The notes beneath the pieces are model-generated. The model searched no databases. It saw nothing but the letters and a program-made list of their open reading frames with translations, and was not told the origin of the DNA. Position numbers and translations under genes: made by a program. Positions 43,508-51,092 of a stretch of DNA of 64,000 nucleotides are shown piece by piece; the first letter of the stretch is position 1, and every line of letters starts with the position of its first letter. Source of the DNA: JAACFF01 sp963701435 (GTDB lineage: Bacteria; Chloroflexota; Anaerolineae; Promineifilales; Promineifilaceae); the NCBI GenBank assembly GCA_963701435.1, contig CAVPAL010000017.1, positions 372,001-436,000 of the forward strand, read 5' to 3'.

Positions 43508-44626
43508 ATGTTGCGCATAACTTTTTACGTTGCAATAGGAATCGTGATGATTCATGGGTTGATTCATTTGATGGGGTTTGTAGCCTACTGGCCGTTGGCC
43601 GAAGTTGCCGAACTACCTTATAAAACAACTTTGATTAACGGCCGTTTCCCCGTCAGCGAAACGGGGATGCGCCTGTTTAGTATCTTGTGGCTGGTAGCAG
43701 CCATAGGGCTAGTGGGCGCATCTATCGGGGCGCTGACAGGCCAGAGTTGGTGGTTTCCGCTGATGTGGGTTAGCGTTCTTCTGTCGCTGCTGGTGTGTGT
43801 GCTGGACTGGCGCAATGCGTTTCGGGGCGCACTGGTTGACCTGGTGATTCTTGTGCCTTTGCTGCTGGTTTTAGGATTGCGTATTCAGCCTCAGCCCTTT
43901 GCCGCTTATCCGCAACCGACGCAGATGGAAACGGCCGTTACCATACCCACCAATTTACCAGCCCCCGTAGCGCGATATTACCAGGCCATCATGCCAGAAG
44001 AGGTGCCAGTGATTGAAACGGCCGTTGTTACCGCTCGGGGTCATCTGCGCTTTGCGGGCATCACCTTCCCCGACCGGCTGCGATTTACCTATGAAGCGGG
44101 TCAGGGCTACCGGCATTACATTGAAGCTACCCTGTTTGGTGTACCCTTGTTAAGGGTAAACGAACGTTACCTCGACGGACAAGCGTGGCTGAAACTACCC
44201 GTGGGCGTCATCGAAAACGAACCCAAAGTGAACAGCGCCGCCAATCTTGGCCTGTGGGGTGAATCCATCTGGTTCCCCACAATTTTCATTACCGATCCAC
44301 GTGTACATTGGCAAGCCATAGACGACAACACCGCCCGGCTTTTCGTTCCTTTTGAGAAAGGCGAAGATACCTTCACCGTTTACTTTGACTCCGAAACGAG
44401 CTTAATCAAAAGCATGGAAGCGCTGCGCTACCGCGACGCGGCCGATACAGAAAAAATTCTGTGGCAGCTAGACATTTTAGCTTGGGACGAATACCAGGGT
44501 ATTTTGCTTCCGTCACGATCATCGGTCACTTGGGCCGATGAAGGCACACCCTGGCTTGCGATTGAACTGGATGACGTTGTCTACAACGTGGATGTGGGCG
44601 ACACCATTCGCGCTGAAGGCCTATAA
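43508..44626 (+). CDS. DUF6544-family membrane protein
   Basis: A 372-residue protein. The start is the ATG at 43508, eight bases after GGAGG. Four hydrophobic segments occupy about residues 5-130. The rest is a soluble beta-rich domain with ARYYQAIMPEEVPVIETAVV, ARGHLRFAGITFPDRLRFTY and GLWGESIWFPT, typical of DUF6544 proteins. Four AACGGCCGTT motifs lie in it or nearby. It follows the CPBP gene by about 45 bases and probably shares its transcript. Function unknown. Confidence 0.8.
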   Translation: MLRITFYVAIGIVMIHGLIHLMGFVAYWPLAEVAELPYKTTLINGRFPVSETGMRLFSILWLVAAIGLVGASIGALTGQSWWFPLMWVSVLLSLLVCVLDWRNAFRGALVDLVILVPLLLVLGLRIQPQPFAAYPQPTQMETAVTIPTNLPAPVARYYQAIMPEEVPVIETAVVTARGHLRFAGITFPDRLRFTYEAGQGYRHYIEATLFGVPLLRVNERYLDGQAWLKLPVGVIENEPKVNSAANLGLWGESIWFPTIFITDPRVHWQAIDDNTARLFVPFEKGEDTFTVYFDSETSLIKSMEALRYRDAADTEKILWQLDILAWDEYQGILLPSRSSVTWADEGTPWLAIELDDVVYNVDVGDTIRAEGL

Positions 44627-44738
44627 AAAGCGTATTGCCGTCAATTTCGATCATAATATTGTGGATGGCGCGCCGGCAGCACGCTTCACGCAGCAGTTGA
44701 AAGCGTTGATCGAAAGCGGTTATGGCCTGTGCGACTAA
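44625..44738 (+). pseudogene. Fragment of 2-oxoacid dehydrogenase acyltransferase (E2) C-terminus
   Basis: A 37-codon open stretch (KKRIAVNFDHNIVDG; APAARFTQQLKALIES) matches the end of the E2 catalytic domain, including the DHxxxDG active-site motif. It starts inside the DUF6544 stop codon region without its own start. The rest of the gene is missing. Probably debris of an earlier rearrangement. Confidence 0.6.
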
Positions 44739-44749
44739 GCCTATCTACC

Positions 44750-44806
44750 TGACCAGGATCAATACTCTCCAAATGCCCGATGTGTTTGAGGAGTTTTGGT
44801 TTTATG
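44750..44806 (+). repeat. Second copy of the CCCGATGTGT hairpin repeat
   Basis: TGACCAGG..., CTCTCCAAATGCCCGATGTG and TTTGAGGAGTTTT follow the same plan as 42446-42516. A truncated third copy sits at about 45425-45486. The stem is imperfect here. It may still terminate transcription from the DUF6544 gene. Confidence 0.5.
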
Positions 44807-44827
44807 GTAGAGATGATGAGGTGACCT

Positions 44828-45400
44828 ATGAACGATTTTAATTCTTTTGGTTGGCAACTATCAACGATGCACGCGCAACGACCAACGGATTCCTGGGAAA
44901 ACAGGAATCACAATATGGTATTGAAGGCAGCGCGGCTGTATGAACAGGTCTGCTGGCACGGCCGTCTGGTTCGCTTGCTTGCCTGGTTGCGACGACGGCC
45001 GTATCAGCTGTTCGCGCTGGCAGCTGTGGAACAACAATGCCAGATAAGCAATCAATATCACGCCGGGATACAGACAGTCCCATTAAACCAAATTCGGGGC
45101 AGCGATGGCCGCAAACATGATTTTGATCTTGGTTTCCATCCCTACCGAACCCTCAGCCGTCAGCGATGGCTAGGCGTGGCTATGGCCTGGATGGCTGGCG
45201 AACCACTTCCTCCGGTAGAACTCATTCAAATGGGCACTGTTTACTTTGTACGTGATGGCCATCACCGCATATCTGTGGCCAGAGCAATGGGTCAGCAAGA
45301 AATTGAAGCGGCGGTAACAGCCTGGCAGGTTACAGGCACCTTACCTTGGGAGCCAGCCAGACCGGGGAAAGGAGTAGGATTGGGAGTACCTGCTATATAA
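44828..45400 (+). CDS. ParB-like/Srx-fold domain protein
   Basis: A 190-residue protein. The central region PYQLFALAAVEQQ with TVPLNQIRGSDGR and especially TVYFVRDGHHRISVARAMG resembles the ParB N-terminal (nuclease/sulfiredoxin-like) fold, where the GxHR motif binds nucleotides. There is no DNA-binding HTH and no parA beside it, so it is not a partition protein. Weak ribosome site GAGGTG precedes the ATG. Role unknown. Confidence 0.7.
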   Translation: MNDFNSFGWQLSTMHAQRPTDSWENRNHNMVLKAARLYEQVCWHGRLVRLLAWLRRRPYQLFALAAVEQQCQISNQYHAGIQTVPLNQIRGSDGRKHDFDLGFHPYRTLSRQRWLGVAMAWMAGEPLPPVELIQMGTVYFVRDGHHRISVARAMGQQEIEAAVTAWQVTGTLPWEPARPGKGVGLGVPAI

Positions 45401-45485
45401 GGGACAAAAATATGCCCGTGTCACTGGTCAGATGACCAGGCAAAGACCACCTTCCTGACTAGCTCAAAAACTCCCCATCAGCCCG

Positions 45486-45789
45486 ATCTCTTGAACTCTC
45501 GCCCTGTATATACTGAGAACAAAACTGGGATCGAATCAACAAGGAACTGGATCATGACTACAAATTCAATGAGAAAAAACTCAACACAAACCGCAACCAA
45601 ACGTATCACATTGTTGACATTGGGCTTGTGTTTCGTTCTATTCATCCTTTTCGCCTATGCGTTTTGGCGACAAAATCAGGCAACCCGGCTGTCCCCACCC
45701 CCGGATTTTCAGCTTGCTGCCAAAGTTGATCTCGCTGCCCGATCTTATGATGGCGAAACAGTGGCGCAGTTGTCGCTGGCGGAAACGGC
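45486..45789. repeat. 304-bp direct repeat, copy 2
   Basis: Identical by eye to 39160-39463 (offset 6,326). Its left edge cuts the third copy of the CCCGAT hairpin repeat. It contains the start and TM region of the gene at 45554. Confidence 0.9.
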
Positions 45790-46018
45790 CGTTGCCAGCA
45801 TCTATTACACCATTCCCAACATCAACATCACTTATTTCGATCTCAACTTGATTGGGGCAGATGGCGACACCCATCTGATTCTACATAGTGAAGATTACCA
45901 GACAGACGAGAAAGGCGGTGGTTTATGGGCAAAGCGTCTGCCACAGGGTGTGTACCAATTAGTACTCACTGCGCCGCAAAGCCACGGTATTTTGTCTATT
46001 TATTGGGCATATCGATAA
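45554..46018 (+). CDS. Small single-TM protein with extracellular domain
   Basis: 154 residues starting at the ATG at 45554 (MTTNSMRKNS), eight bases after AAGGA. One TM segment (about residues 18-38; LLTLGLCFVLFILFAYAFW) is followed by a beta-type domain (NINITYFDLNLIGADGDTHL; GVYQLVLTAPQSHGILSIYW). I do not recognise the family. The first half is duplicated at 39160-39463, where the gene is truncated. Confidence 0.7.
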   Translation: MTTNSMRKNSTQTATKRITLLTLGLCFVLFILFAYAFWRQNQATRLSPPPDFQLAAKVDLAARSYDGETVAQLSLAETAVASIYYTIPNINITYFDLNLIGADGDTHLILHSEDYQTDEKGGGLWAKRLPQGVYQLVLTAPQSHGILSIYWAYR

Positions 46019-46103
46019 AGGCCATTGTTTAACGGCCTTGCCAACCATACAAATTTGAAGATTTGGAGGAAAACATGAACAAAACAGTCAAGGAGATTTT
46101 CAC

Positions 46104-46560
46104 ATGACCACTCAAAAACAAATTTATGACCAAACACACACACCAACATCGACTACAAAGCACAAACGTTTGACTGGAAACGGCCGTTGCTGGGGTAAGC
46201 GCCTCGCTCTTGGCCACTTTTCACCGCCCTGGCTATGCCCTATGGCCCCATCACCACTGCTCAAGTGTGGCTTGTTATGGTATCTTGTCTGGCGGTCGGT
46301 TTGATTGCCGGATTGATGCTGCGCTCGCCCTGGGTAATGCTGCTGGCACCGCTGGCTTACATCATCATCTTTGAACTGGCGCGACCTAATGGGCTGGTAC
46401 CACACCATTGCGATGCCCCGCCTGGACAATTCATACGGCGTCCTGGCCTTGATTGTAGGGCGTGGTTTTCATGGATTGGTTGGGCTGCTGCCGCTGGTGC
46501 TGGGGGCTGGCTTGGGGGTTTGGCTGGCTCGATACCAGTCAGGCGAACTGGGCAGCGCCC
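46104..46560 (+). pseudogene. Frameshifted membrane N-terminus of the alpha/beta hydrolase
   Basis: From the ATG at 46104 (MTTQKQIYDQTHTP) the coding potential moves between frames: PLFTALAMPYGPITTAQVW and CLAVGLIAGLMLRSPWVMLL (46235 frame), then LMGWYHTIAMPRLDNSYGVL and LLPLVLGAGLGVWLARYQSG (46371 frame), then the 46462 frame with LVLLAVMVIGLAVL. These join naturally into a five- or six-TM region leading into the hydrolase, requiring about three single-base changes near 46200, 46380 and 46550. Confidence 0.65.
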
Positions 46561-47658
46561 GCCTGCATCATTTTGCAAGCTATCCCGCTGGTACTTTTGG
46601 CGGTCATGGTGATTGGGTTGGCCGTTTTGAACGGGATTCCCGCCAGCACGCCACCTATTTTGGATGCCGACGGGCAGTCGGTTCCAGGGAGTATTGCTGA
46701 GTTAACGGCCGTTTCCCTCGGCGGCCACGAACAAACCATCATGATCCGCGCCCACAGCGCCGACCTGCCCGTGTTGCTCTACCTCAGCGGCGGCCCCGGA
46801 CAGAGCGACCTGCCCTATTCGCGGGTGCTGTTTGAAGACCTGACGCAAGATTTTGTCGTCGTCAGTTGGGATCAGCGCGGCACGGGCAAATCTTACCCAT
46901 CGCTTGCCCCCACCGAAACCTTGACGCTGGATCAAGCCGTCGCCGACACCATCGAACTGACCAATTACCTGAGAGAACGCTTCGACGAAGAAAAAATCTA
47001 CCTGATGGGCGAATCGTGGGGCACAACTCTGGGCGTCTTGGCTGTGCAGCAGCAGCCCGACCTGTACTATGCCTGGATTGGCAGCGGGCAGATGGTCAGC
47101 CAGCGCGAGACCGATCGCCAACTGTACCGGGAGGTCTTGGATTTAGCCGAACGCACCGGCAATACCGCGCTGACTGAACAAATGCTGGCCTTTGGCGAGC
47201 CGCCCTACGCCGACACACCTTATCCCAATGCGGTTGTCATGGGCTATTACGAGCAGCTTGGTCAGCCCTACACGCCGCCGCAAGATTATATCGAACGCGG
47301 TACGGCCGCTAACGTTGGCCCTTGGGGCATTTTGGGCAGCGAGTATAATCTGGTGGAAAAAGTGAACGTGCTGCGCGGGCTGATTGATATGTTTACCCTG
47401 ATGTATCCGCAGCTTCAGGAGATTGATTTCCGGCAGGATGTGCCCCGGCTGGACGTGCCCGTCTACATGCTGGACGGCGCGGCAGAACTGGCGGCGCGGC
47501 GCGACCTGGCGCTGGCCTGGTACGACCAGTTGGACGCGCCCATCAAGCGGATTTACACCTTTGACAATGCCGGGCATTCGGTCGCCTTTGAGCAATTTTC
47601 GGCGCTGCACCAGATTTTGACCGAGACGATTTTGCCGGAGACGTATCCTACTCAATGA
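46462..47658 (+). CDS. Membrane-anchored alpha/beta hydrolase (proline-iminopeptidase-like)
   Basis: The last about 345 codons of this frame are a coherent hydrolase. The HGGPG-like oxyanion motif reads YLSGGPGQSDLPY, then VVSWDQRGTGKSYP, and the nucleophile elbow is GESWGTTLG. The His is in FDNAGHSVAFEQF, and a candidate acid Asp lies in VYMLDGAAE. This pattern matches prolyl aminopeptidase/S33 family members. The first about 40 codons are out-of-frame noise; the true N-terminus is the membrane region listed separately. It stops at 47656-47658. Confidence 0.85.
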   Translation: MVFMDWLGCCRWCWGLAWGFGWLDTSQANWAAPACIILQAIPLVLLAVMVIGLAVLNGIPASTPPILDADGQSVPGSIAELTAVSLGGHEQTIMIRAHSADLPVLLYLSGGPGQSDLPYSRVLFEDLTQDFVVVSWDQRGTGKSYPSLAPTETLTLDQAVADTIELTNYLRERFDEEKIYLMGESWGTTLGVLAVQQQPDLYYAWIGSGQMVSQRETDRQLYREVLDLAERTGNTALTEQMLAFGEPPYADTPYPNAVVMGYYEQLGQPYTPPQDYIERGTAANVGPWGILGSEYNLVEKVNVLRGLIDMFTLMYPQLQEIDFRQDVPRLDVPVYMLDGAAELAARRDLALAWYDQLDAPIKRIYTFDNAGHSVAFEQFSALHQILTETILPETYPTQ

Positions 47659-47676
47659 TCCGTCCCCAAACGACAG

Positions 47677-47715
47677 TTGCTGGGAGACTTCGATGAGTCT
47701 CCCAGCAAAATTTTA
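47677..47715 (+). terminator. Intrinsic terminator after the hydrolase
   Basis: A perfect 13-bp stem, TTGCTGGGAGACT (47677-47689) with AGTCTCCCAGCAA (47696-47708), and a 6-base loop, then an A/T-rich tail with TTTT. Confidence 0.85.
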
Positions 47716-47911
47716 CGCCTCATTGGGCGCCTCGGAGATGCTGGCATCGTTTGTAGATGAAACAAGATGTAAACCATGTTTGAGATTCGATTAGAAAATG
47801 AGGAGCTCTTTCTTTATGGTCGTAACGCTTGCCGATACCAGTTTGGCCGGCGTCACGGGTGTCGTTAAATACCATTCGGTCTTCAATGGAGTATGAGCAA
47901 AGAAGAAAAAC

Positions 47912-48262
47912 ATGCGCGTCTTATTGGCCGATGATCAAGTGCAGGTTCGCTCTGCATTACGCTTGTTATTGGAACAAGAACCGGACTTCCAGGTAATCGG
48001 TGAAACGGCCGATGCCACGGGGCTGCTGCTGGCAGCTGCCGAAAAAACACCTGACTTACTGCTGTTAGATTGGGAACTGCCCGGTTTGCCTGGCGCGCAA
48101 TTACATCGTTTGTTGCTGTATGAACGGCCGTTGCTAAAAATCATCGTCATGAGCAGCCGTCCAGAGGCTGAACAAATTGCCCTTGCTGCGGGCGCCCATG
48201 CTTTTTTAAGCAAGAGTGAGCCGCCAGAACGTGTGTTGGCTGTCATCAAAAAAGTGTTGTGA
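47912..48262 (+). CDS. Single-domain response regulator (receiver only)
   Basis: A 116-residue CheY-like receiver. Acidic residues ADDQ near position 8, phospho-acceptor Asp in LLLLDWELPGLPG (near 53), IVMSSRP with Ser/Thr, and Lys in AFLSKSEPPE. There is no output domain. The DNA before the ATG holds no kinase, so its partner is elsewhere, perhaps the kinase at 39746. The following VOC fragment overlaps its end in another frame. Confidence 0.9.
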   Translation: MRVLLADDQVQVRSALRLLLEQEPDFQVIGETADATGLLLAAAEKTPDLLLLDWELPGLPGAQLHRLLLYERPLLKIIVMSSRPEAEQIALAAGAHAFLSKSEPPERVLAVIKKVL

Positions 48263-48278
48263 AAATGCGCTTTCTTGG

Positions 48279-48557
48279 CAACGCGGGGTATGGTTATTGG
48301 TTGTAACCGGTGGTGAACCGACAAAAGACAAACCAGAGGTGGTCTTTGTCGCCCCCACAGAACCAAATCGCGTCAGCCATGCTTTTACAATCCGTGTGCC
48401 TAACTGTCAACAAGCCTATGACATTCTACAAGCACGCGGGGCTAAGTTTCTGACGCCGCCTGTCAATTGGGGGTATGAAATCCGGGCCTTTTTCCGTGAC
48501 CCAGATAGTCATTTATTTGAGATTAGTCAGGTTGAGAATGTGGCTGAAGCAATTTAG
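48279..48557 (+). pseudogene. VOC/glyoxalase-family C-terminal fragment
   Basis: About 90 codons (WLLVVTGGEPTKDKPEVVF; NRVSHAFTIRVPNCQQAYDI; AFFRDPDSHLFEISQVENV) form the second half of a glyoxalase/bleomycin-resistance fold protein, including the metal-binding Glu near HLFEIS. No N-terminal half or start codon is present; it begins within the 3' end of the receiver gene. Confidence 0.75.
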
Positions 48558-49045
48558 TGAGCATCCACAAATAAGTTCCCGTTTTAAGTTCCCCTGAGTT
48601 CCCTCAGTTCCCTGGTACAGCTTTCCGGAAATTCACATAGTGTTTAGACTTGCAATGGACGGCCAGCATAAGTCCATTGGCGCGTATCATTCTGTTTGGG
48701 AAGAGCTTTATTGATTCCCCAACTCCCATCCAAAATCTAATATCCACAACCGCATAAATTATTAATTAGTCAGATGCAAAATAGCATCGTATCGGCTGTC
48801 TGTTCACGCAAATGTGCTGCCGCATATGGAAATGTGTCAACAAATTACACAAATGTGTCAACAAATCCGCCCTGCTTGAAAAACAGCGATATGATGAATT
48901 GTAGGGTTGGTTTTGTGTTATGGATGATTTATTGGAAGTCGGCCATAGACACAAATTGAAACGGCCGTTTCAAGCGATGAACAATTTTACGGGAGTACAA
49001 AGTTTATCAGCGTTTGTTTACATTCTTATTCCCAAGGAGGAAGTG
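48558..49045. other. Intergenic region with iteron-like repeats
   Basis: No gene is seen. AAATGTGTCAACAAAT occurs twice (48830-48845 and 48851-48866), with a partial AAATGTG at 48810-48816, giving a period of 20-21 bp. Two AACGGCCGTT-type sites are near its right end. Confidence 0.5.
48810..48866. promoter_or_regulatory. Helically phased direct repeats (possible operator)
   Basis: Three repeats, two of them identical over 16 bp, spaced 20-21 bp apart, i.e. about two helical turns, a spacing used by regulator arrays. They lie 180 bp upstream of the lipoprotein gene at 49046. Confidence 0.35.
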
Positions 49046-49624
49046 ATGAAGCAAAAACACTTACAATTAGGCAGCGTATGGCAGGTAATTGTATGCATAA
49101 TTATTATGCTTATGTTAACAAACTGCCGGTCCGAACCGCAGGTTGTTGATGAAGTTGTAGAACCTGAACCGGTGGTGGTGGAGCCGGAAGCAACGGCCGT
49201 TGCCGTCGAACCTACGCAACCACCAGAACCGCAAAACACAAAAATCACCTCGGCTGATGAAATGGCTGGCATCTGGCTGGGCACGGTGGCGGGTGAGAAA
49301 GGGTATGTCATGTATACCCCGGACGGTCAATTTGCCGTTTCCCTAAGCGAGGGCGATCTGACGACAGCGCCACGGGTTACCGGCGAATATTGGTTTGAAA
49401 ACGACCAAATCCATATGCGTGATTTGCAAAATGTAGGTCATTGGGCCGCCTGCGATGCTGAAAATGTTGGCGTTTATGAGGTCGTTCTCTCAGAAGATAA
49501 GATGGTGACATTCCAAACTGTAAACGATGCCTGCAACGAAGGCGGTTTTACACGCCAATATCTCTTTGCCAATATGATACAAGAACGAATTGGCAATGCT
49601 TTGCCAATGGCCCAGACTGAATAA
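49046..49624 (+). CDS. Hypothetical lipoprotein
   Basis: A 192-residue protein starting at the ATG at 49046, five bases after AAGGAGG. The signal peptide ends in LTNC, a lipobox. A Glu/Pro/Val-rich linker (about 25-65) leads to a beta-rich domain (MAGIWLGTVAGEKGYVMYTP; TGEYWFENDQIHMRDL) like lipocalin- or META-type small beta barrels. Family not recognised. Confidence 0.75.
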   Translation: MKQKHLQLGSVWQVIVCIIIMLMLTNCRSEPQVVDEVVEPEPVVVEPEATAVAVEPTQPPEPQNTKITSADEMAGIWLGTVAGEKGYVMYTPDGQFAVSLSEGDLTTAPRVTGEYWFENDQIHMRDLQNVGHWAACDAENVGVYEVVLSEDKMVTFQTVNDACNEGGFTRQYLFANMIQERIGNALPMAQTE

Positions 49625-49927
49625 ACTGCATCTGCCCCACAAATGGTATTGGCTTAGGCATTACAAGATGTCCTTGATGGTTATGTAGTCGATGACACTG
49701 GCACGATCTTGATGATTAATGCGCCGGATATTGAATTCCAATAAACCGTATATGAACAGTTTTTGATACAGAAAAATTTCTGCTATAGAGACAAAGTAGT
49801 AATTTGGTAAATAGAGTTAACAAAAAATTCAAGCTTGTTGTCATACTCATAATAACAGCAAATGAGCCATCTTTTTAGTAGTCAGTCTCCGAATTTAGCT
49901 ACAAAAGACAAATAGGAGGTAAATAAA
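49625..49927. other. Intergenic region with a gene scrap
   Basis: Only a short 28-codon stretch (49658-49744; LQDVLDGYVVDDTGTILMIN) is suggestive: it resembles the very N-terminal part of beta-lactamase-fold hydrolases (LQ..LD...PG.IL.ID.PD). The rest, AT-rich and featureless, includes AGGAGG just before the next ATG. Confidence 0.35.
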
Positions 49928-50341
49928 ATGTCACAAACAACATGGGTTCATGGAACAAGTGTCCAAGCATCCAATGCAAATGATGCCAACTTTGTTGAGC
50001 GTCACGGTTCTGGCGCCAGAATAAAAAGAGGCGGTGAACAGTGGTTTCATTTTTCTATTCCAACGGAGGTTAATAAACATATCACTTTAGTATCAATAGA
50101 CACCAGCATTCCACCAGGTTTTTGGATAACCAGGTTGCATGTCTATCATGGACACTTTCGAGTGGCTAGGTTTGATAAGTTGAACCTTAGCGGTGGTCGT
50201 ATGAATGAGACATTCAAGATTCCGGGTGAAACTAAGGTAAATCGAGGAATTGGCATTTCTATAAAAGTGGAATCAGACCCTGACGAAGTGTCTGGTGGAC
50301 TGAAGCTTGAATTCCATGCTGTAGGTGCAACATTTAGCTGA
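49928..50341 (+). CDS. Small unknown protein (DUF6623-like)
   Basis: A 137-residue protein without signal or TM, starting with a good ribosome site AGGAGG. TTWVHGTSVQASNAN, EQWFHFSIPTEVNKHITLVS and RLHVYHGHFRVARFDKL suggest a single beta-sandwich, similar to DUF6623 proteins. It is AT-rich, with no ACGGCCGT site. It is followed at 40 bases by another small protein and then by the broken DUF4838 gene, so it may belong to a foreign block. Function unknown. Confidence 0.65.
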   Translation: MSQTTWVHGTSVQASNANDANFVERHGSGARIKRGGEQWFHFSIPTEVNKHITLVSIDTSIPPGFWITRLHVYHGHFRVARFDKLNLSGGRMNETFKIPGETKVNRGIGISIKVESDPDEVSGGLKLEFHAVGATFS

Positions 50342-50380
50342 AACCATTCAACGAAATAAAAATAATAAAAGGAAATTACG

Positions 50381-50872
50381 ATGTCTAATATTGCAATAAT
50401 TGACCTAAATCAAAAGCTTTCTGAGCTATCAATCATTGACTTTATGGAGCTTATTCCAATGTCAAGGATTTGTGTTCACTTCAACGGACAGCCACTTGGC
50501 AGTGTTAGTAATTTGACCATCAGAGGCGTTCAATTTCAGTTGCTGAAAGCATGTGAGGTTGTCGACCTGAATGTTGGAGCAGATCCAAATCTACGCAGAT
50601 ATTTACAGGTTTCCGGAGCAAATACCATAAAAATCGAATTGCCTACACTTGCTTCTAGAATTGATGTCTTTGCAGGTGAAAATGGTGCAGGCGGTCAGGT
50701 CACAGGAACAATTATAAATAATAACGGCAACCTGGTGGATATGTGGACGGAAGGTTCTGAACATGTGATCCACACACATACAACATATGGGGCTAATCTA
50801 AAAACTGTTCTCATTGCTATTACCTCCGATGCAGAAGGTCTCATTTGGGGAGTATGTTACGTGCCCCAATAA
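50381..50872 (+). CDS. Small unknown protein
   Basis: A 163-residue soluble protein (MSNIAIIDLNQKLSELSIID; PLGSVSNLTIRGVQFQLL; NLVDMWTEGSEHVIHTHTTY), ribosome site AAAGGAAA before the ATG. A compact beta-rich domain is likely. The sequence is not familiar. It shares AT-rich composition and orientation with the gene before it, and the two may be one transcript. Confidence 0.6.
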   Translation: MSNIAIIDLNQKLSELSIIDFMELIPMSRICVHFNGQPLGSVSNLTIRGVQFQLLKACEVVDLNVGADPNLRRYLQVSGANTIKIELPTLASRIDVFAGENGAGGQVTGTIINNNGNLVDMWTEGSEHVIHTHTTYGANLKTVLIAITSDAEGLIWGVCYVPQ

Positions 50873-51092
50873 TGATTATCCCAGCGGCAAAGCCAGTAAT
50901 CGTTTTAAGTTGCGTTGAATAGCTAACAGATTGAGACGAAACAAAAATCAGGGGTAATTGCCTTTTTCGTTATCCCTGATTTACTTTTTTGAGCCACAAA
51001 TTTAGATAGAACGATGTGATATTCCGTGAGCCAGAGCGTTTAGGATAACCAATCCTTCTACTGGAAATGGCTTAAATACGGAGAATAACAAA

